64,000 nucleotides of DNA from Perognathus longimembris pacificus (GCF_023159225.1 NC_063161.1:125216958-125280957), one strand, 5' to 3'. Positions 30,707 through 43,365 are shown, counted from the first letter of the stretch. Notes: generated from the letters alone by a model not told the origin. Translations and numbers: made by a program.

Positions 30707-31555
30707 TAAACATAGAGCTCCTCTATGACCCAGCAGCCCCACTTTTGGGCATCTTCCAAAAAGATTACAACCAAGACCACACCGAAGCCACCAGCACAAT
30801 TATGTTCATCGCAGTACAATTTGTCATGGCTAAAGTATGGAACCAACCTAGATGCCCCTCAATAGATGAGCGGATCAAGAAAATGTGGTACATATGTACA
30901 GTGGAATTCTATGCCTCTGTCTGAAAGAATGACATTGCCCCATTCGTAAGGAAGTGGAAGGACTTGGAAAAAATCATAATAAGTGAAGTGAGCCAGACCC
31001 AAAGAAACATAGACTCTACGGTTTCCCTCATCATGAATAATTAGTACACAGCTGGGATTATCCTAGCAGAAGAGCACAATATATCAGTAGCTATGTACAT
31101 ATGAACGCATAAGATGATGCTAAGTGAAATAACTCCAAGTTATAGAAACAAGTGGTTTAATACTGTTGTTATTTTCAACATATCATGGGAAACTATGTCC
31201 TTGTTCTTTTGTCTTTCTTTCCCATGGTTTTACCCGTGATGTCACTGTAACTGATTTTAGTACACTGGGTACTGTATACACATGTATTGGAACTCGGGAA
31301 GGGAAAGGAAACATCAAAAAGAAGAGACAAAAGATAAAAAGACAAACCAAGGCAACAGCAAAACTTACAAAACTATATGGTGTAAACCAACTGTACACCT
31401 CAAGGGGGAGGAGGGAAGTGGGGAGGGGGAAAGGTGGGGGAAAATGAGGGAGGAGGTAACTAATTGGATAAGAAATGTATACACTGCCATATGTATGAAA
31501 CTGTAACCACTCTGTACATCACTCTGACAATATAGAAATGAAAAAAAAGAAAAAG
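30707..31555 (+). mobile_element. L1 3' end (ORF2 C-terminus plus 3' UTR), 5'-truncated
   Basis: Starts in the ORF2 tail (frame resembling ...YDPAAPLLGIFQKDYN..., decayed), then an AT-rich 3' UTR with a G-rich stretch (about 31398-31450), TCTGTACATCACTCTGACAATA and an A-rich tail. It is flanked by a 13-bp direct repeat AAGTGGCCTTCCC at 30694-30706 and 31556-31568, so the insertion is precisely delimited. It split the 5' UTR of the DNAJC24 retrocopy and is therefore younger. Confidence 0.85.
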
Positions 31556-31649
31556 AAGTGGCCTTCCCAGATCAGCAAACTTCACATGGCCAGGGAGCAA
31601 CCCTGCTTGTCTGTCTGCCACTTACCAGAACTCAGAACTGGCTTCATTA

Positions 31650-31780
31650 TGAAACTTGTATCTCCAAGTAACCACCCCAAACCAGAAGTGGATCTGTGGC
31701 TCTAGTGTTGTAGCACTAGTAGAGCAAAAAAGCTCAGAGACAGGGTCCTGGCCTCAGTTCCAGCACACACATACAAAAAT
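31650..31780 (+). mobile_element. Composite SINE right part
   Basis: CTCCAAGTAACCACCCCAAACCAGAAG ... TGTGGCTCTAGTGTTGTAGCAC, a diverged right monomer. Confidence 0.5.
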
Positions 31781-31781
31781 T

Positions 31782-33250
31782 CATTAAAACTAGTCAGAGA
31801 AGGCAAGAGTCTGTCCAAAATTCTGGTTCATGGATTATTTAACTATGGTTCTTTTCTTCTCAGTTTTTTTTTTGTACTAGTCCAAAGATATTTCAATTTA
31901 ACATGTCAGTTTGTGAGTACAATGCATCTTGATTGCTGTCATCTTTTCATCATTTACCCTCATCTTTCAGAATCTCACCTATTTCTTCAATTTACTCGTT
32001 ACCATTTTTACATATATACATTGAATATTATGACTATTCTTTCTAAATTATATTTTATTATCTTTAAGTACCATTCAAGAGATGATTTTATTAATATAAT
32101 ATATATTGAGCAATGTTACCCCTTTCATTATATTGCCCTGTAACTATAATTCATTAAGAAAAGTTCTGAAACTCATCCTTTTATTTCATGATATGTTTTC
32201 CATAAAATATAAACTATGCATTTTGTTTAATATGCTTTTTAGCAATGAGGTCCATTTTTGGCCTCAATACAGATTGAGAAACTGATCTACTATTTATCTG
32301 GTTATAAGAAGATTTGGACATGTAATACTATCCACAGATTATTCATATAATTAGTAATAAGCAATGGACAAAAATCAATAAATCCCATCATCCCTTGTGA
32401 TATCAAAGCATCATCTAACTTCCTCCTCTCAAATTTATGATTGTTGATGGTAGCCTCCACTTTAGAGGATACTCATGATCAAAATGCCACAAGCATCAGA
32501 AAGAAGCAGCATATCATTTGAAGAACTTGGAAGCTTTCCTATGTATGTAAAGCTTACAAAATAAGTCCAATCTATGGCCCTCTACTGAACATGCTTGATG
32601 ATGCAGACAGTGGTCCCAGCCTGGTCTCCTTGAATAAGAGGATGAGGAAGCGGAGAGGACTTGTAGACAAGAAAAGATGGTCAGGCAAGTTGGGCTCAGG
32701 GTCAAAGCCTTAGTCAAATAGAAGCGGTCCTTTGTGTAACATCATTTTCTGTTTAGACCCTTGGGATTACCCTTATGTGAAAGCCAGGAGTTGGGAGATA
32801 ATGCAAGTGAAGAGCAGGAGAGAATACTGAATCAATCACGTCTCATGCTGCTGCAAACTCAAACACAGATTTGGTTGATGTAGCCCAGCCATGCTGACAC
32901 TTGTCAGAAGACAGATGTGGCCAGGGGAAGGGAAACATCTGATGGAATCATTGGTGATACTGGTGGTAAATAGGAGATGGATCCAGCTAGGGAAAACAGC
33001 TTTACTACTTTTTGCCACAAATCTGCACAATGTATGGACTACAGCGAGCAGATCAGTGATTGACAAATGAGTGAATACATTTCACTTAGAACAGTAATAA
33101 CGTAAGTGGCAAAGGCCAATTTAGCATTTTATAATACAAATCAAATTTTCTTTGTTTCATTCCTGTTTGCTTTCCTTCTTCCTACTTCTTTCTCCTTTCC
33201 CTCCTTCTTCTTCCTCTCTGTCTCCTCTTTCTCCTCTGCTCCATCTCTCA
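31782..33250. other. Intergenic, unclassified
   Basis: AT-rich 31860-32400, then about 850 bases of moderate composition (32400-33250). No exon, repeat family or RNA gene recognised. Confidence 0.5.
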
Positions 33251-33279
33251 ACTAAGTCTTCTTACAAGAGAGCTACTTA

Positions 33280-33339
33280 TGTGTCAGTTCTGGAGTTTGA
33301 ATTCAGCTTAGATGCTTGAGCCACAGCTCCACTTCATGC

Positions 33340-33385
<46 letters not shown>

Positions 33386-33505
33386 AATTGGAGATAAAAG
33401 TCTCATGGACTTTATTGCCTGTGATGGCTTCAAACCCCAATCATTTGATTTCAGCCTCTTGAATAGGGAGGATAACAGATGTAAGCCACTAGCACCTGGC
33501 CTTGA
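33280..33505 (-). mobile_element. B1/ID composite SINE with (TG)n
   Basis: TTCTGGAGTTTGAATTCAGC ... TG repeat 33341-33382 ... TCAGCCTCTTGAATAGGGAGG. Confidence 0.65.
33341..33382. repeat. (TG)n microsatellite
   Basis: Pure TG run inside a SINE. Confidence 0.94.
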
Positions 33506-33659
33506 CAAACTATTTTTTTTATTGTACAATATGATGAGTGCTCTTCATAAGTAATTGAATTGGTATAGTGCAGATGTGGTAGAATTTTTAGAAAAGAGTA
33601 AACAAAAACTAAATTTGCTTAAAATTGATTCTAACTTTCCTGTATCATTATCAGTACTC

Positions 33660-33945
33660 TTTCTAAAGTGTATGAGCAGACACTATGGGTTGAATTAGGC
33701 CTATACAAGTCATATTCTAAACTTCTAGGGCTAGGGTCTAAAAATGTGGTCATGTTTGAAGATGGAGTATTTATAGTTAAAATTAGTTAAAAGTAGAATG
33801 AGTCCTCCCTCACAGCCTTCAGAAAGAATCAATCCTGAAATACTTGAGCTAGGCTTCCATCCTCTTAAACTGTAAGGTATTAAATTTTGTTGCTAAGATA
33901 AACAGTTTGGCTACTTTGGTATAGTAGCCCTGGCAAATATTAAAT
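33660..33945 (+). mobile_element. MLT1-like (ERVL-MaLR) LTR relic
   Basis: Carries ATGGGTTGAATTA, GGTCATGTTTGAAGATGG, CTCACAGCCTTCAGAA, ATTAAATTTTGTTGCTAAG and AGCCCTGGCAAAT in the order of an MLT1 LTR. Confidence 0.55.
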
Positions 33946-34048
33946 ATTAAAGAGAAACCTTTTGGGTTGTAGGGGAGATATTATAAAAACTGAAATTGAA
34001 TGTGTTCTCTGTGAAAGGTATAATTTGGGGTTATATTTAGCCCTTCTG

Positions 34049-34544
34049 TGTTGGGAGCCAACAGTGAAGTTCATCCTGACTTCTGGCTATACTCTCAAGG
34101 GCGTGCAAGGTCATGGCTTAGGGAGCCAACAACAAAGTTCATCCTAACCTCTGGCTATGTTGTTATCTCAAGGACATGCAAGGACATGGTTTACTTGAAG
34201 GACAGTACTAATCCTGAGATGTTTTATTATGTCCACAAGAGTCTGTTTTATGTAAACCAACTGTATCTTGTTTTACTGCCTGTTGTTATTTACCAATTTC
34301 AGGGCCTTCCTGTTTTCTTAAACCTTAGTTAATCCTATGCTATTCCCTGGTTCCTAAACTGCATATAAGCTGGAAGTTAAGAATAAAACATGACTGCAGT
34401 CTTGAGTTACAATCTTAAGCTGCAGACCTCCTGAACCCCATCTTTTGTCTCTTGTCTTTTTTCTCTTGTCTTGCATTTTTCCTTTTCTTTAATCCTCGCC
34501 CCACTCATTCAGGATTCCCTTTTCGCTGCCGGCTGGCTCCGGCA
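34049..34544 (+). mobile_element. Endogenous retrovirus solo LTR (class II-like) with 68-bp internal duplication
   Basis: 496-bp element starting TGTTGGGAGCC and ending CTCCGGCA, with the 6-bp target repeat CTTCTG at 34043-34048 and 34545-34550. It contains CATATAAGC (TATA-like, 34362), AATAAA (34382) and a T/C-rich R-U5-like part (34440-34500). Two tandem units begin at 34053 and 34121. No internal viral genes are present, so it is a solo LTR from recombination. The 6-bp duplication and overall look suggest an ERVK-type family. Confidence 0.85.
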
Positions 34545-34550
34545 CTTCTG

Positions 34551-35989
34551 TTGTAGATAATCCATTATTTAATGTAGAGTTTACTACTCAGCATAGTAGA
34601 AACCTTTCTGTTATACGCACACATACATATATACATAACATATATATCAATATATCACTTCATTTCACATTTCATTTTCTGAGAGGTAGAACATATCATC
34701 AGTACCCTATTAAGTAGGTCAATACATAATAAGTAATAAAGTTCAAGTCAACATAACCAAATAAACTAAAACAATCAGCCATATCATTGTGATATGGTCA
34801 GGAAACTGAACTTTTCTTTAACAATGCTAGTGAATTGAAAGCTACCATATAATACAGGATTATTCATTTTCAAAGAACAAAAATCTTTGAGTAAAACACA
34901 AGAAACTCTTTGGAATGGAATGTAAGGGTTTCTCTCTCTTTGTGGACTGTCATAAATTCAGAGTGCTCTCTGGAGTCTCAAAAGATTTTTTTCTTTCCTT
35001 ACTTTGAATATTGAGCCCTAGCTTATGACTAGAATATTGAAAAGTGGTACCAATATTTCTCCCATCCTATATATCTACTGTAATACTGAGGGGATCATGG
35101 GAGACGCTTCTGAATGGATTAAAGCCTACCATTCATCCACAATCAAACATATTCCAAGATGGCCCTCAATGACCCTCCCCTACTATAGGAAATTTGAGCA
35201 GAGAAAGGGGAGTGGTGAGTTCTGTTGAGCAAATGGACTCAGGAGAGGTCTCATAAGGTGACATCTGAGAAGACATGAAAGGAAGAAATTATACATATGG
35301 TATCTGAGGCCAGCAAGGAAGCTGGAAGGGCGAGAAAGGTAGGGGAAAGGGGTGAGGAGCTACTGCCCAGGCTTTTAGTCCAAGTGAAAGAAAAAAGAAC
35401 ATGGCGTAGTCTTGAGGGAAATTTCTCATCCACAGGCATGGTTGAGCAAGCCAGTTCCTTATTTTCCATCCAATGTGGCATTCTCCCACTAGACTTTATC
35501 CTGACAAAATCCTAAGCACCTTTAGCAATGTTTTGTCTTCATACAGTCAAGGTGCACCAAGTACATCTGTGATTTTATCTTCTGTTTGAGACAGACCAAA
35601 GTGTAGTAGTTAACCTTCTACTAGATACAAATCAGAATCTATAAATTTTGTAAAGGCTTCTGCCTCTCATGATTATCAGCCAGCTAGCAGGGTTTTTTTT
35701 TTTCCCTCTTCTCTATGTGTCAAACACATCCATCATTGAGACACAGGCACAATCAAAAGGGACAACTATCCCATTATAGCCCATTAAACAGGTTTAGATG
35801 GATAACTATTTTCCTGTATGCTCCATATGTTTCAGCAAATTGTTAGTGTTATCCTTTGCTGATTTGATAATATGTGAGGAGATGGATCTTTTCAATGGTA
35901 TCATTTCCTCTGGGACATATACTCATCTAGCGTGCAGTGATACAGTTATGAATAAAATCAAATTTCAATCAGTTTGAATTTAACTTCCT
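34551..35989. other. Intergenic, unclassified
   Basis: Nothing recognised except a short T-run at 35693. Confidence 0.5.
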
Positions 35990-36002
35990 CACTTAGTTTT
36001 TA

Positions 36003-36213
36003 TTTGTTTATTTGTGTTGTATTTGTTGCCAGTCCTGGGGTGTGGACTCAGGGCCTGAGCACTGTCCCTGGCTTCTTTTTGCTCAAGGCTAGCACTCTAC
36101 CTCTTGCTGAGCCACAGTGCCACTTCTGGCTTTTCTCTATGTATGTGGTGCTGAAGAATCGAACCCAGGGTTTCATGTATACAAGGCAAGCACTTTACCA
36201 TTAGGCCATATTC
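36003..36213 (-). mobile_element. Dimeric ID SINE
   Basis: Target duplication CACTTAGTTTTTA at 35990-36002 and 36214-36226. The 5' end (GGGGCTGGGA) is missing. Confidence 0.85.
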
Positions 36214-36673
36214 CACTTAGTTTTTAATCTATTAAATATTAGGAAGTTTCGCTTGATTTTTGTCATCATGAAAAAGCAATTAGATGATGATTGTTACGTT
36301 GAAACTGAAGGGTTTTTGTGTTTTAAAGATAAAATTACAGTATTCTGTTAAAATCTACTTCACACTGAAAAAGAAGCAAAACCAGATTAAAATGGTAACT
36401 TTACCACTGCTTGTTTATGACATTTATTTACCATTTTGGTCCGTGTCATGAGTATGTTTACTTGGAAATGAAATTGAGTAGTCAGAATTTAGAATAATTA
36501 AAAGTGGAGAGCTTTACTAATCATCTTAATCTCTGTAAAGGAACAGGGTTATCCATTTTTCTTGTTGGGTAGAGGGGATCATGGTATCTGGTTTGAAGTT
36601 ATTGATGTCTGAGTCTGCTTTCCATGTAGCACCATAATAAAAGGCTGGTTGCTAGAAAAATAATTAAGCATAG

Positions 36674-36898
36674 GGGCTGGGAATATGGCCTAGTGGCAAG
36701 ATTGCTTGCCTTGTATACATGAAGCCCTGGGTTCGATTCCCCAGCACCACATATATAAAAAATGGCCAGAAGTGGTGCTGTGGCTCAAGTAGCAGAGTGC
36801 TAACATTGAGCAAAAAGAAGCCAGGGACAGTGCTCAGGCCCTGAGTTCAGTGCTCATGCCCTGAGTCCAAGGGCCAGGACTTCAAAAAAAAAAAAAAA
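36674..36898 (+). mobile_element. Dimeric ID SINE with internal 20-bp duplication
   Basis: Both monomers are present; in the second, CAGTGCTCAGGCCCTGAGT is repeated in tandem (36828-36868). Confidence 0.88.
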
Positions 36899-37259
36899 GT
36901 ATAGAAGAGATACACGATGTCTGTATGATAAATGGGAAATTTAGTATAATGGCAACTTGAAATAATTTCAAGAATTATAGGAGAGGCAAGACATGTAAAT
37001 GAGTGACAATTCCAGTGGAAGTAGGCAAATGGTTCGTGAGAACTAGCTAGCCTCAGAGCTGGGAGGCAGTATAAAGTGGTGGGGACAGTGGTCAGATGAA
37101 GGGATTATGTACTGTCTCAGTGGTTCAAGCCACTGTCAGATAATTCCTGTTCTGTAAGAACAAAAGACTAGTATTGCCAAATGTGAATTTATAAGAAAAG
37201 CCAAAATTCCCCATTTTAATATGTCAAAATTATAAATTAGTATTATGAATTATTATCAC

Positions 37260-37490
37260 TTTGTCTCCTGTACTGTGTCTTGAATTCAGGACCTTAGACT
37301 CTCACTTGGTTATCTTGCTTACAGCTGGCACTCTGCCATTAGGGCCATACCTCTGGCCTGACATTTTTGCTGGCATTTTATAATTAGATATAGACTCTCG
37401 TGGATTTTACTGTCTGAGCTTTGAACTGCCAACCTCCAGGTCTCAGCCTCCTGAGAAGCTAGGATTACAGGTGTAAGTCACAGTGCCTAG
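37260..37490 (-). mobile_element. B1/ID composite SINE
   Basis: CTGTGTCTTGAATTCAGGACC ... CTCCTGAGAAGCTAGGATTACAGGTG. Confidence 0.65.
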
Positions 37491-37499
37491 TCTCAAACT

Positions 37500-38990
37500 T
37501 CAAGGTTTAAAAATGACAAAATATTTTTAAAATGAACACTGTGCAAGTCCAACAAAACATGCCTGCAGGCCAAATTCAGCCTATAGTGTCACACTTCAGC
37601 ATACATAGTAGATTATAAACACCTTTATTTCTATGGCATGCCAGAAGCCTCATTCCTCATTGCTTTCCAGCTAGAAATTGTTACCTCATTTTTTTTTTTA
37701 CCAAATAAAATAGCTTTTGTCACAGTATTATTGCTATTGGCAACAGTGGCTTTTATTGGAATCATTTATAAGTATTATATAACAATTCTAAGTGTGCTAT
37801 TAAAGTAGCCATACACAGAATGAATACACACACATATATGTATATATAATTTTCTGGTTTTTTTGGTCTTTTTCTCAAATAAGTTAGCTGATTTTATTCT
37901 CCTAAACAAATATGTAGGAATAAGCTTATAATACCATCTTGCAGTTCAGAAATCTGAATCGTGGAACAATTAAATTACCCAAAGTCGTACAAATAAGATA
38001 GCATCAAACCAGAGATTAAAGTTTATTTATTCTAATAGATAAGGTTTTCTATGATCTAGTTTTGTTGTCATTATATACTACTTTATCATCAAATTAACAA
38101 TAAGCTGTACTATAACAAAAAAGTGTGTATAACATTCATCTGCTGTGAAGCCAGACTTTGTACTTGATACCTTTATGCAAAATTCTCTAATAGGATAAAG
38201 GAATTACTGCCCAAATAAAAATATGTATGTCATTTCAAATATTCATTTGAAATTTATAAAATTAATTTATAAAGAACTGCCAATTTTCCTAGGAGCACTG
38301 TAAGCCAAAGAATTTATTTGATAAAGAAATAAACCAAACATTAAAAAAAGACAAGACTATATGGTTATCTTTTATTTTTGACAAAGGAATTCCTAAGCTA
38401 ACATAGAACAGATTTCATAAATATCCTTTAGTTTTACTCTTCCTTTTCTAAATGGTTATTAGTCTTTTTTTCTAAACAAAATAAACCTTCATTTAATCAC
38501 AAGTGAACTAAAAATATAGTTATCATTTTACTCAGATGAATGGCAAAATGATATAGGAAATCTCTGAAATCAGAACACTAGTAAAACAGCTTGATTGATT
38601 AGAAACAAGACTTTTCCTTCTATATAATACAAATACATATCAGTGAAAATTAATATCTGTCCAGGGGAAAATAGTCTGGCATAAACCTTTTTTGTGTGCA
38701 TATATATGGCATAAAACAGCCATTATTTCCAAAGCACAATTTGGCTAATTCTAGGAGATAATCACCTTTCTTGAAAGTTCACAAGGATCAGAGCAAGAAG
38801 GACAACAGCATTATTGGGGACACTTTTGTGTCCATTTCTTGAAGATGTACCGTATTTTTCTTACAGTAAGATACCCATAGGTGATAGAAAGGGGACCAAG
38901 TTTAAGGCCATAGAAAGAGATTGGCTTCCAACACAGGCAGAATGACAGACTAATATAAATTATAACAATGGGGTGGGGAGGGTGGAAAGG
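37500..38990. other. Intergenic, AT-rich
   Basis: AT-rich sequence with TATATG runs near 37835 and 38700. A possible MIR fragment near 37930-38010. No gene. Confidence 0.5.
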
Positions 38991-38997
38991 GGCAATA

Positions 38998-39062
38998 GGA
39001 GAGAGAAAACAGAGAGAAAGAGAGAGAAAGAGAAGGAGAGACACACAGAGACAGAGACAGAC

Positions 39063-39115
<53 letters not shown>
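38998..39115. repeat. (GA)n microsatellite
   Basis: GA-rich tract with a pure run of about 22 units at 39068-39112. Confidence 0.95.
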
Positions 39116-39116
<1 letters not shown>

Positions 39117-39119
39117 ACT

Positions 39120-40503
39120 CTATTCAAGTCCCTTAATGACTCCCAGCTAAAAGGATAACTTACATGTATATAAATCAATAAAACTCCAATCAAATAAGCT
39201 AATGGGATAGTAAAGACAGGATGAAAGCAAAAGCAGGAAGGCAAGCCTGAATGGTTAGAGTTTTGTATGGGCAACTGAAAAGGAAAATTTCATACATACA
39301 ACAGTGAGAAAACAATGTTAAAAATCAGTGACAAATATCTTCCAATCCCAGCTTTCCACCTGACTAATCAACATCATGGAAATGTGGGAACATATTCCGC
39401 TTTCTCATGAAATGGCCCTGTGGTTCCCATGGTAACTAGCTACAGAGATGCTCTCTGGGCAAAGAAAGGGTACTGCCACTCTCTCCCACCATTGTGTTGT
39501 TCTCCGATGAGCCATGTGTGTTGCACAGGTTGGGAACTGGGGCTTCTTGTTCCTCTGGATCTTTAATGGCAGCCAGAGATTTTTCTTGTTAATGTGATGC
39601 TGGGAAAAATCTTTTGCCTATTTCAGTCTCAAAATAGTCAAGGCAGAAACAAAACAAAACACATTTATTGTACACCAGATCCTGGCAAGATGGAGAGGTA
39701 GCAGTGTTTGGGTTCCACAAGATGGCTTCTAGGATGCAGGAAATGGGAGTCAGTCTGTGGTCGGTAACACAGAAGGCCACCAGGCCCACCATCAGTCCTT
39801 TCTTAGTTTGGACAAGGATTTCATGCTTTCTAAGCTTTTGTGGCATTCACAAATGGCTTTCACACATTCCATATAATCAAACAAAATCTGAGTTGTTTAG
39901 CTTAACTTTTAATTGTTATTCCATGAAAATGCACTAATACATTCTTATCTATTTCCCTCCACCAATGGATTCTTTATTAAATTCAAATATTCCAGGGAGT
40001 ACTTTTACCCGCTAGTCACAGGCTGTCAGGACAACAGTATTGGAAATGAATCAGAAAAGGCAACATTTCATCAACTACAACCCAGTGAGGTTTGCGAAGG
40101 CAGGAAGTAGCACAGAATGTGTTATTCTGTCTACTGGAAGAGAAAACTTGGTAATGGAGAGAAGGGAATGAGCACCAGCTTCACTGTTACCTTGGAAACT
40201 GTGGCAGAAATGAATACTGTGTTGTAATACAACACAGCAGGGGAGGAAAGGAGGAAGGAGTAGGCCACATCAGCTGGTTTCAGAAGCTTATGGGATCAAC
40301 CTGGGCTGGCTGGCTAATCTCCATGCACCAAATTACCAAGTGTCCTTTTGTTTTGTCATCAAAATGCTACAGTTATGTAGAGGCAGCCACGACTTTACTA
40401 TCATAAAGAACGAACACTGCCCTCATCTGGCTCAGGGATTCTACTGGTAATTCTTGGTCACTTGTCTTTATATTTTTTTCTGGGATATAGGGAAGAATGA
40501 GTC
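39120..40503. other. Intergenic, repeat-poor
   Basis: About 1.4 kb with no recognised repeat and no coding motif. Confidence 0.5.
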
Positions 40504-40518
40504 AAGAATGAAAGTGGT

Positions 40519-40730
40519 GGGCTGGGGATATAGCCTAGTGGCAAGAGTGCCTGCCTGGGATACACGAGGCCCTAGGTTCGATTCCCCAGCACCACATATA
40601 CAGAAAAACGGCCAGAAGCGGCGCTGTGGCTCAAGTGGCGGAGTGCTAGCCTTGAGCGGGAAGAAGCCAGGGACAGTGCTCAGGCCCTGAGTCCAAGGCC
40701 CACGACTGGCCAAAAAAAAAAAAAAAAAAA
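40519..40730 (+). mobile_element. Dimeric ID SINE, young CpG-rich copy
   Basis: CpG-rich subtype (CGGCCAGAAGCGGCGCTGTG, GAGCGGGAAG). Target duplication GAATGAAAGTGGT at 40506-40518 and 40731-40743. Confidence 0.92.
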
Positions 40731-40744
40731 GAATGAAAGTGGTT

Positions 40745-41580
40745 TTGGAACAATATACATTCTTCTCAGGGCAAACTAAAAAGCTGCTCTCTTTTTGGCA
40801 GGTGACCAGTCTCTTCCCAAATGGTGCGAATGTGAGGACCTATTTGCGGCAGAGATGGTTTAGCTGCAGAGTGGTCCCTGGTGAAACTGCTTATGTGGGA
40901 ACTGGTGGGGATCTTTCCAGTTGGGGTTTGGGGCTTCCACAGATCCAGGCCCTGCACAATGTGAAGAAAGAAAAACAAAGTGGACCCCTCAGCCCTGAAG
41001 AAGGTTTGGTGTAGAAAAACCTGCTGTGTGTTCAGAGTTCCAAAATTCACTTGGGATTTAGAAAACAAAGGGCAGAAAAGCCAGCTAACAAGTCATGAGC
41101 AGAAAGATACAAAGGAATGTCTCAGTCACAAAACCTGAATTCTGATAAAGCTTAGGTGGCAGGTCGCAGGCAGAACGGTCACGTGAGCAGAGGTGCAGAG
41201 GCCCTGCCCGGCTGAGGCTTTAGCAGGAGGGTCTGCAGCTGGCTCTTCTCCACATAGTCTGCCTGGCCCCCAGGTCTTGGCTAGCAGCACTCAGAGGGTT
41301 AAGAGCACATGGGGTGGGGGAGAAAGGTCTTCCAGGAATGTCCCTGTGTCTTCAGCTCATCTGCTCCCAGAAGTAGGCACGCCATTTCAGCCAGAGCCAC
41401 CTCATGTCCCCTGAGGTCTCCTGGAGGAAACAGCTTCCTTTTCTTCCCAGGAATGACATGGAACATTAGTGACACATCCTGCTTGTCATCTCTTTCTGGA
41501 AAGCAAGGAGAGAAGGACAGTTAGGGGAAAATGCTGAGCAAAGGAGTGGCCTGATAAACAGTTGTTCTGCAAATATTCTC
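40745..41580. other. Intergenic, repeat-poor and GC-richer
   Basis: About 840 bases without recognised repeats and with a GC-rich core (41160-41420). Candidate regulatory sequence only by composition. Confidence 0.45.
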
Positions 41581-41582
41581 AG

Positions 41583-41586
<4 letters not shown>

Positions 41587-41620
<34 letters not shown>
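41587..41620. repeat. (TG)n microsatellite
   Basis: Pure TG run leading into a composite SINE. Confidence 0.94.
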
Positions 41621-41622
<2 letters not shown>

Positions 41623-41845
41623 CAGAGTCTGAGTGATGCCCCTTAGCTTTTTCTACTCAAGGCTAGTGCTCTGCCTTTTGAGCCACAGCTCCACTTCTGA
41701 CTTTTTGGTGGTTAATTGGAAATAAAGTCTCACTTTTTCCCCCCACATAATTTCTTGTTGGGGCTGGCTTCTAACTGTGATCCTCAGATCTCATCCTACT
41801 GAGTATCTAGGATTACGGCATGAGCCATGTGTGCCTGGCTTCTGA
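41621..41845 (-). mobile_element. B1/ID composite SINE
   Basis: TTTCTACTCAAGGCTAGTGC ... TCATCCTACTGAGTATCTAGGATTACGG. Confidence 0.65.
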
Positions 41846-42016
41846 ATGTTCTTGTGCTTTGGTTTACTGTTGATGATTGAAATGGCAAAAATAAGGTGGG
41901 AGCACACAAGGTTGTTCATGAGAGAGGGAAGGAATATGTTCGTGAGAAATGTTTCAACATGAAGAAAAAAATTGTTCCTAGGATGTTCCTTAAATTTACT
42001 ATGCGTGTGTGGGGGG

Positions 42017-42018
42017 CG

Positions 42019-42066
<48 letters not shown>
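42017..42066. repeat. (TG)n microsatellite
   Basis: TG run preceded by a G-rich stretch. Confidence 0.95.
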
Positions 42067-42070
<4 letters not shown>

Positions 42071-42598
42071 ACATGGTTGACATGCTGATCAGAAAACCTA
42101 CAGGCTCCAAAGTTGTGCTCTAGCACTTCGTCACTAGGTGGCACCAATGAGCCATTTAAATAAACAACTAGTTCTTAAAGCTGCTTTTGGAATCAGACTT
42201 TCAGCAGGTATCCAACAGGGTAGATTCCTTCATTGTAGAGTCAGTGGCCTCAAATACTGGCATCTAGAGTGCTTTTTAATTTTTTTTCACATCTGGTTGA
42301 CCATAGCTCTCTTTAGGAGGACTTTGCTAGAGTTATTTACTGAATGTTTTATGTATAGAGTAAAGCAAGCTCCTGTGTAAGTTCAAAAGGTGCTTTAAAA
42401 AGGGTTCCACTGAAATGATGAGCATTTCCTGAGATGTGTTCATAGATTACACTTGGCTTGTATATGACTAGGTATTTTCAGATTTTAAATTAGCATATAT
42501 TCCTTGTACAGAAGTCATGAGCTTGTGAGATTTCCATACAGGATTAATACATAGTTTGATCATACACTCCTGCCCCATTTTAAAAACAAAAGCATTTG

Positions 42599-42824
42599 GG
42601 CTGGGGATATAGCCTAGTGGCAAGAGTGCCTGCCTCGGATACACGAGGCCCTAGGTTCGATTCCCCAGCACCACATATACAGAAAACGGCCAGAAGCGGC
42701 GCTGTGGCTCAAGTGGCAGAGTGCTAGCCTTGAGCAAAAAGAAGCCAGGGACAGTGCTCAGGCCCTGAGTCCAAGGCCCAGGACTGGCCAAAAAAAAACA
42801 AAAAAAAAAACAACGACAAAAAAA
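42599..42824 (+). mobile_element. Dimeric ID SINE, young copy
   Basis: CpG-rich left monomer. Flanked by near-identical AAACAAAAGCATTTGG and AAACAAAAGCACTTGG. Confidence 0.9.
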
Positions 42825-43196
42825 AAACAAAAGCACTTGGATTTTTAATAATGTGTTCCCAAGGATTTGGGAAGCAGAGATTTGGTTGTGTCAGTTTATA
42901 TCTATCCTTAGCTTCTGGTTCTCTGCAGCCAGCAGCAAACTCCATTCTCAGAGCCTAGCAAATGGCTGGAAGTGGCTGGGTGCCAGTCTCTCTGCTCATG
43001 TGTTCAGTGGCTACTAGTCAGCCTAGCCAGGCAGGCTGGCATCTAGAAGTTTCTCCCAGACTTTCTCCTACCTGGTAAGTGCTTTGAGCTCCTCCATACA
43101 TGAAAATCTTCACATCATTCAAGATTCAAACTTTCCTAGGAGGAGATATTACTTCCTTTCCATCACTTCTACTGCTGTTGGAATTTAGTTCCTTTT

Positions 43197-43365
43197 TTTT
43201 TTTGGCCAGTCCTGGGCCTTGGACTCAGGGCCTGAGCACTGTCCCTGGCTTCTTCCCGCTCAAGGCTAGCACTCTGCCACTTGAGCCACAGCGCCGCTTC
43301 TGGCCGTTTTCTGTATATGTGGTGCTGGGGAATCGAACCTAGGGCCTCATGTATCTGAGGCAGGC
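43197..43365 (-). mobile_element. 5'-truncated dimeric ID SINE, young
   Basis: CpG-rich subtype lacking its first 35 or so bases, yet with the perfect target duplication AATTTAGTTCCTTTT at 43182-43196 and 43366-43380. Confidence 0.88.
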
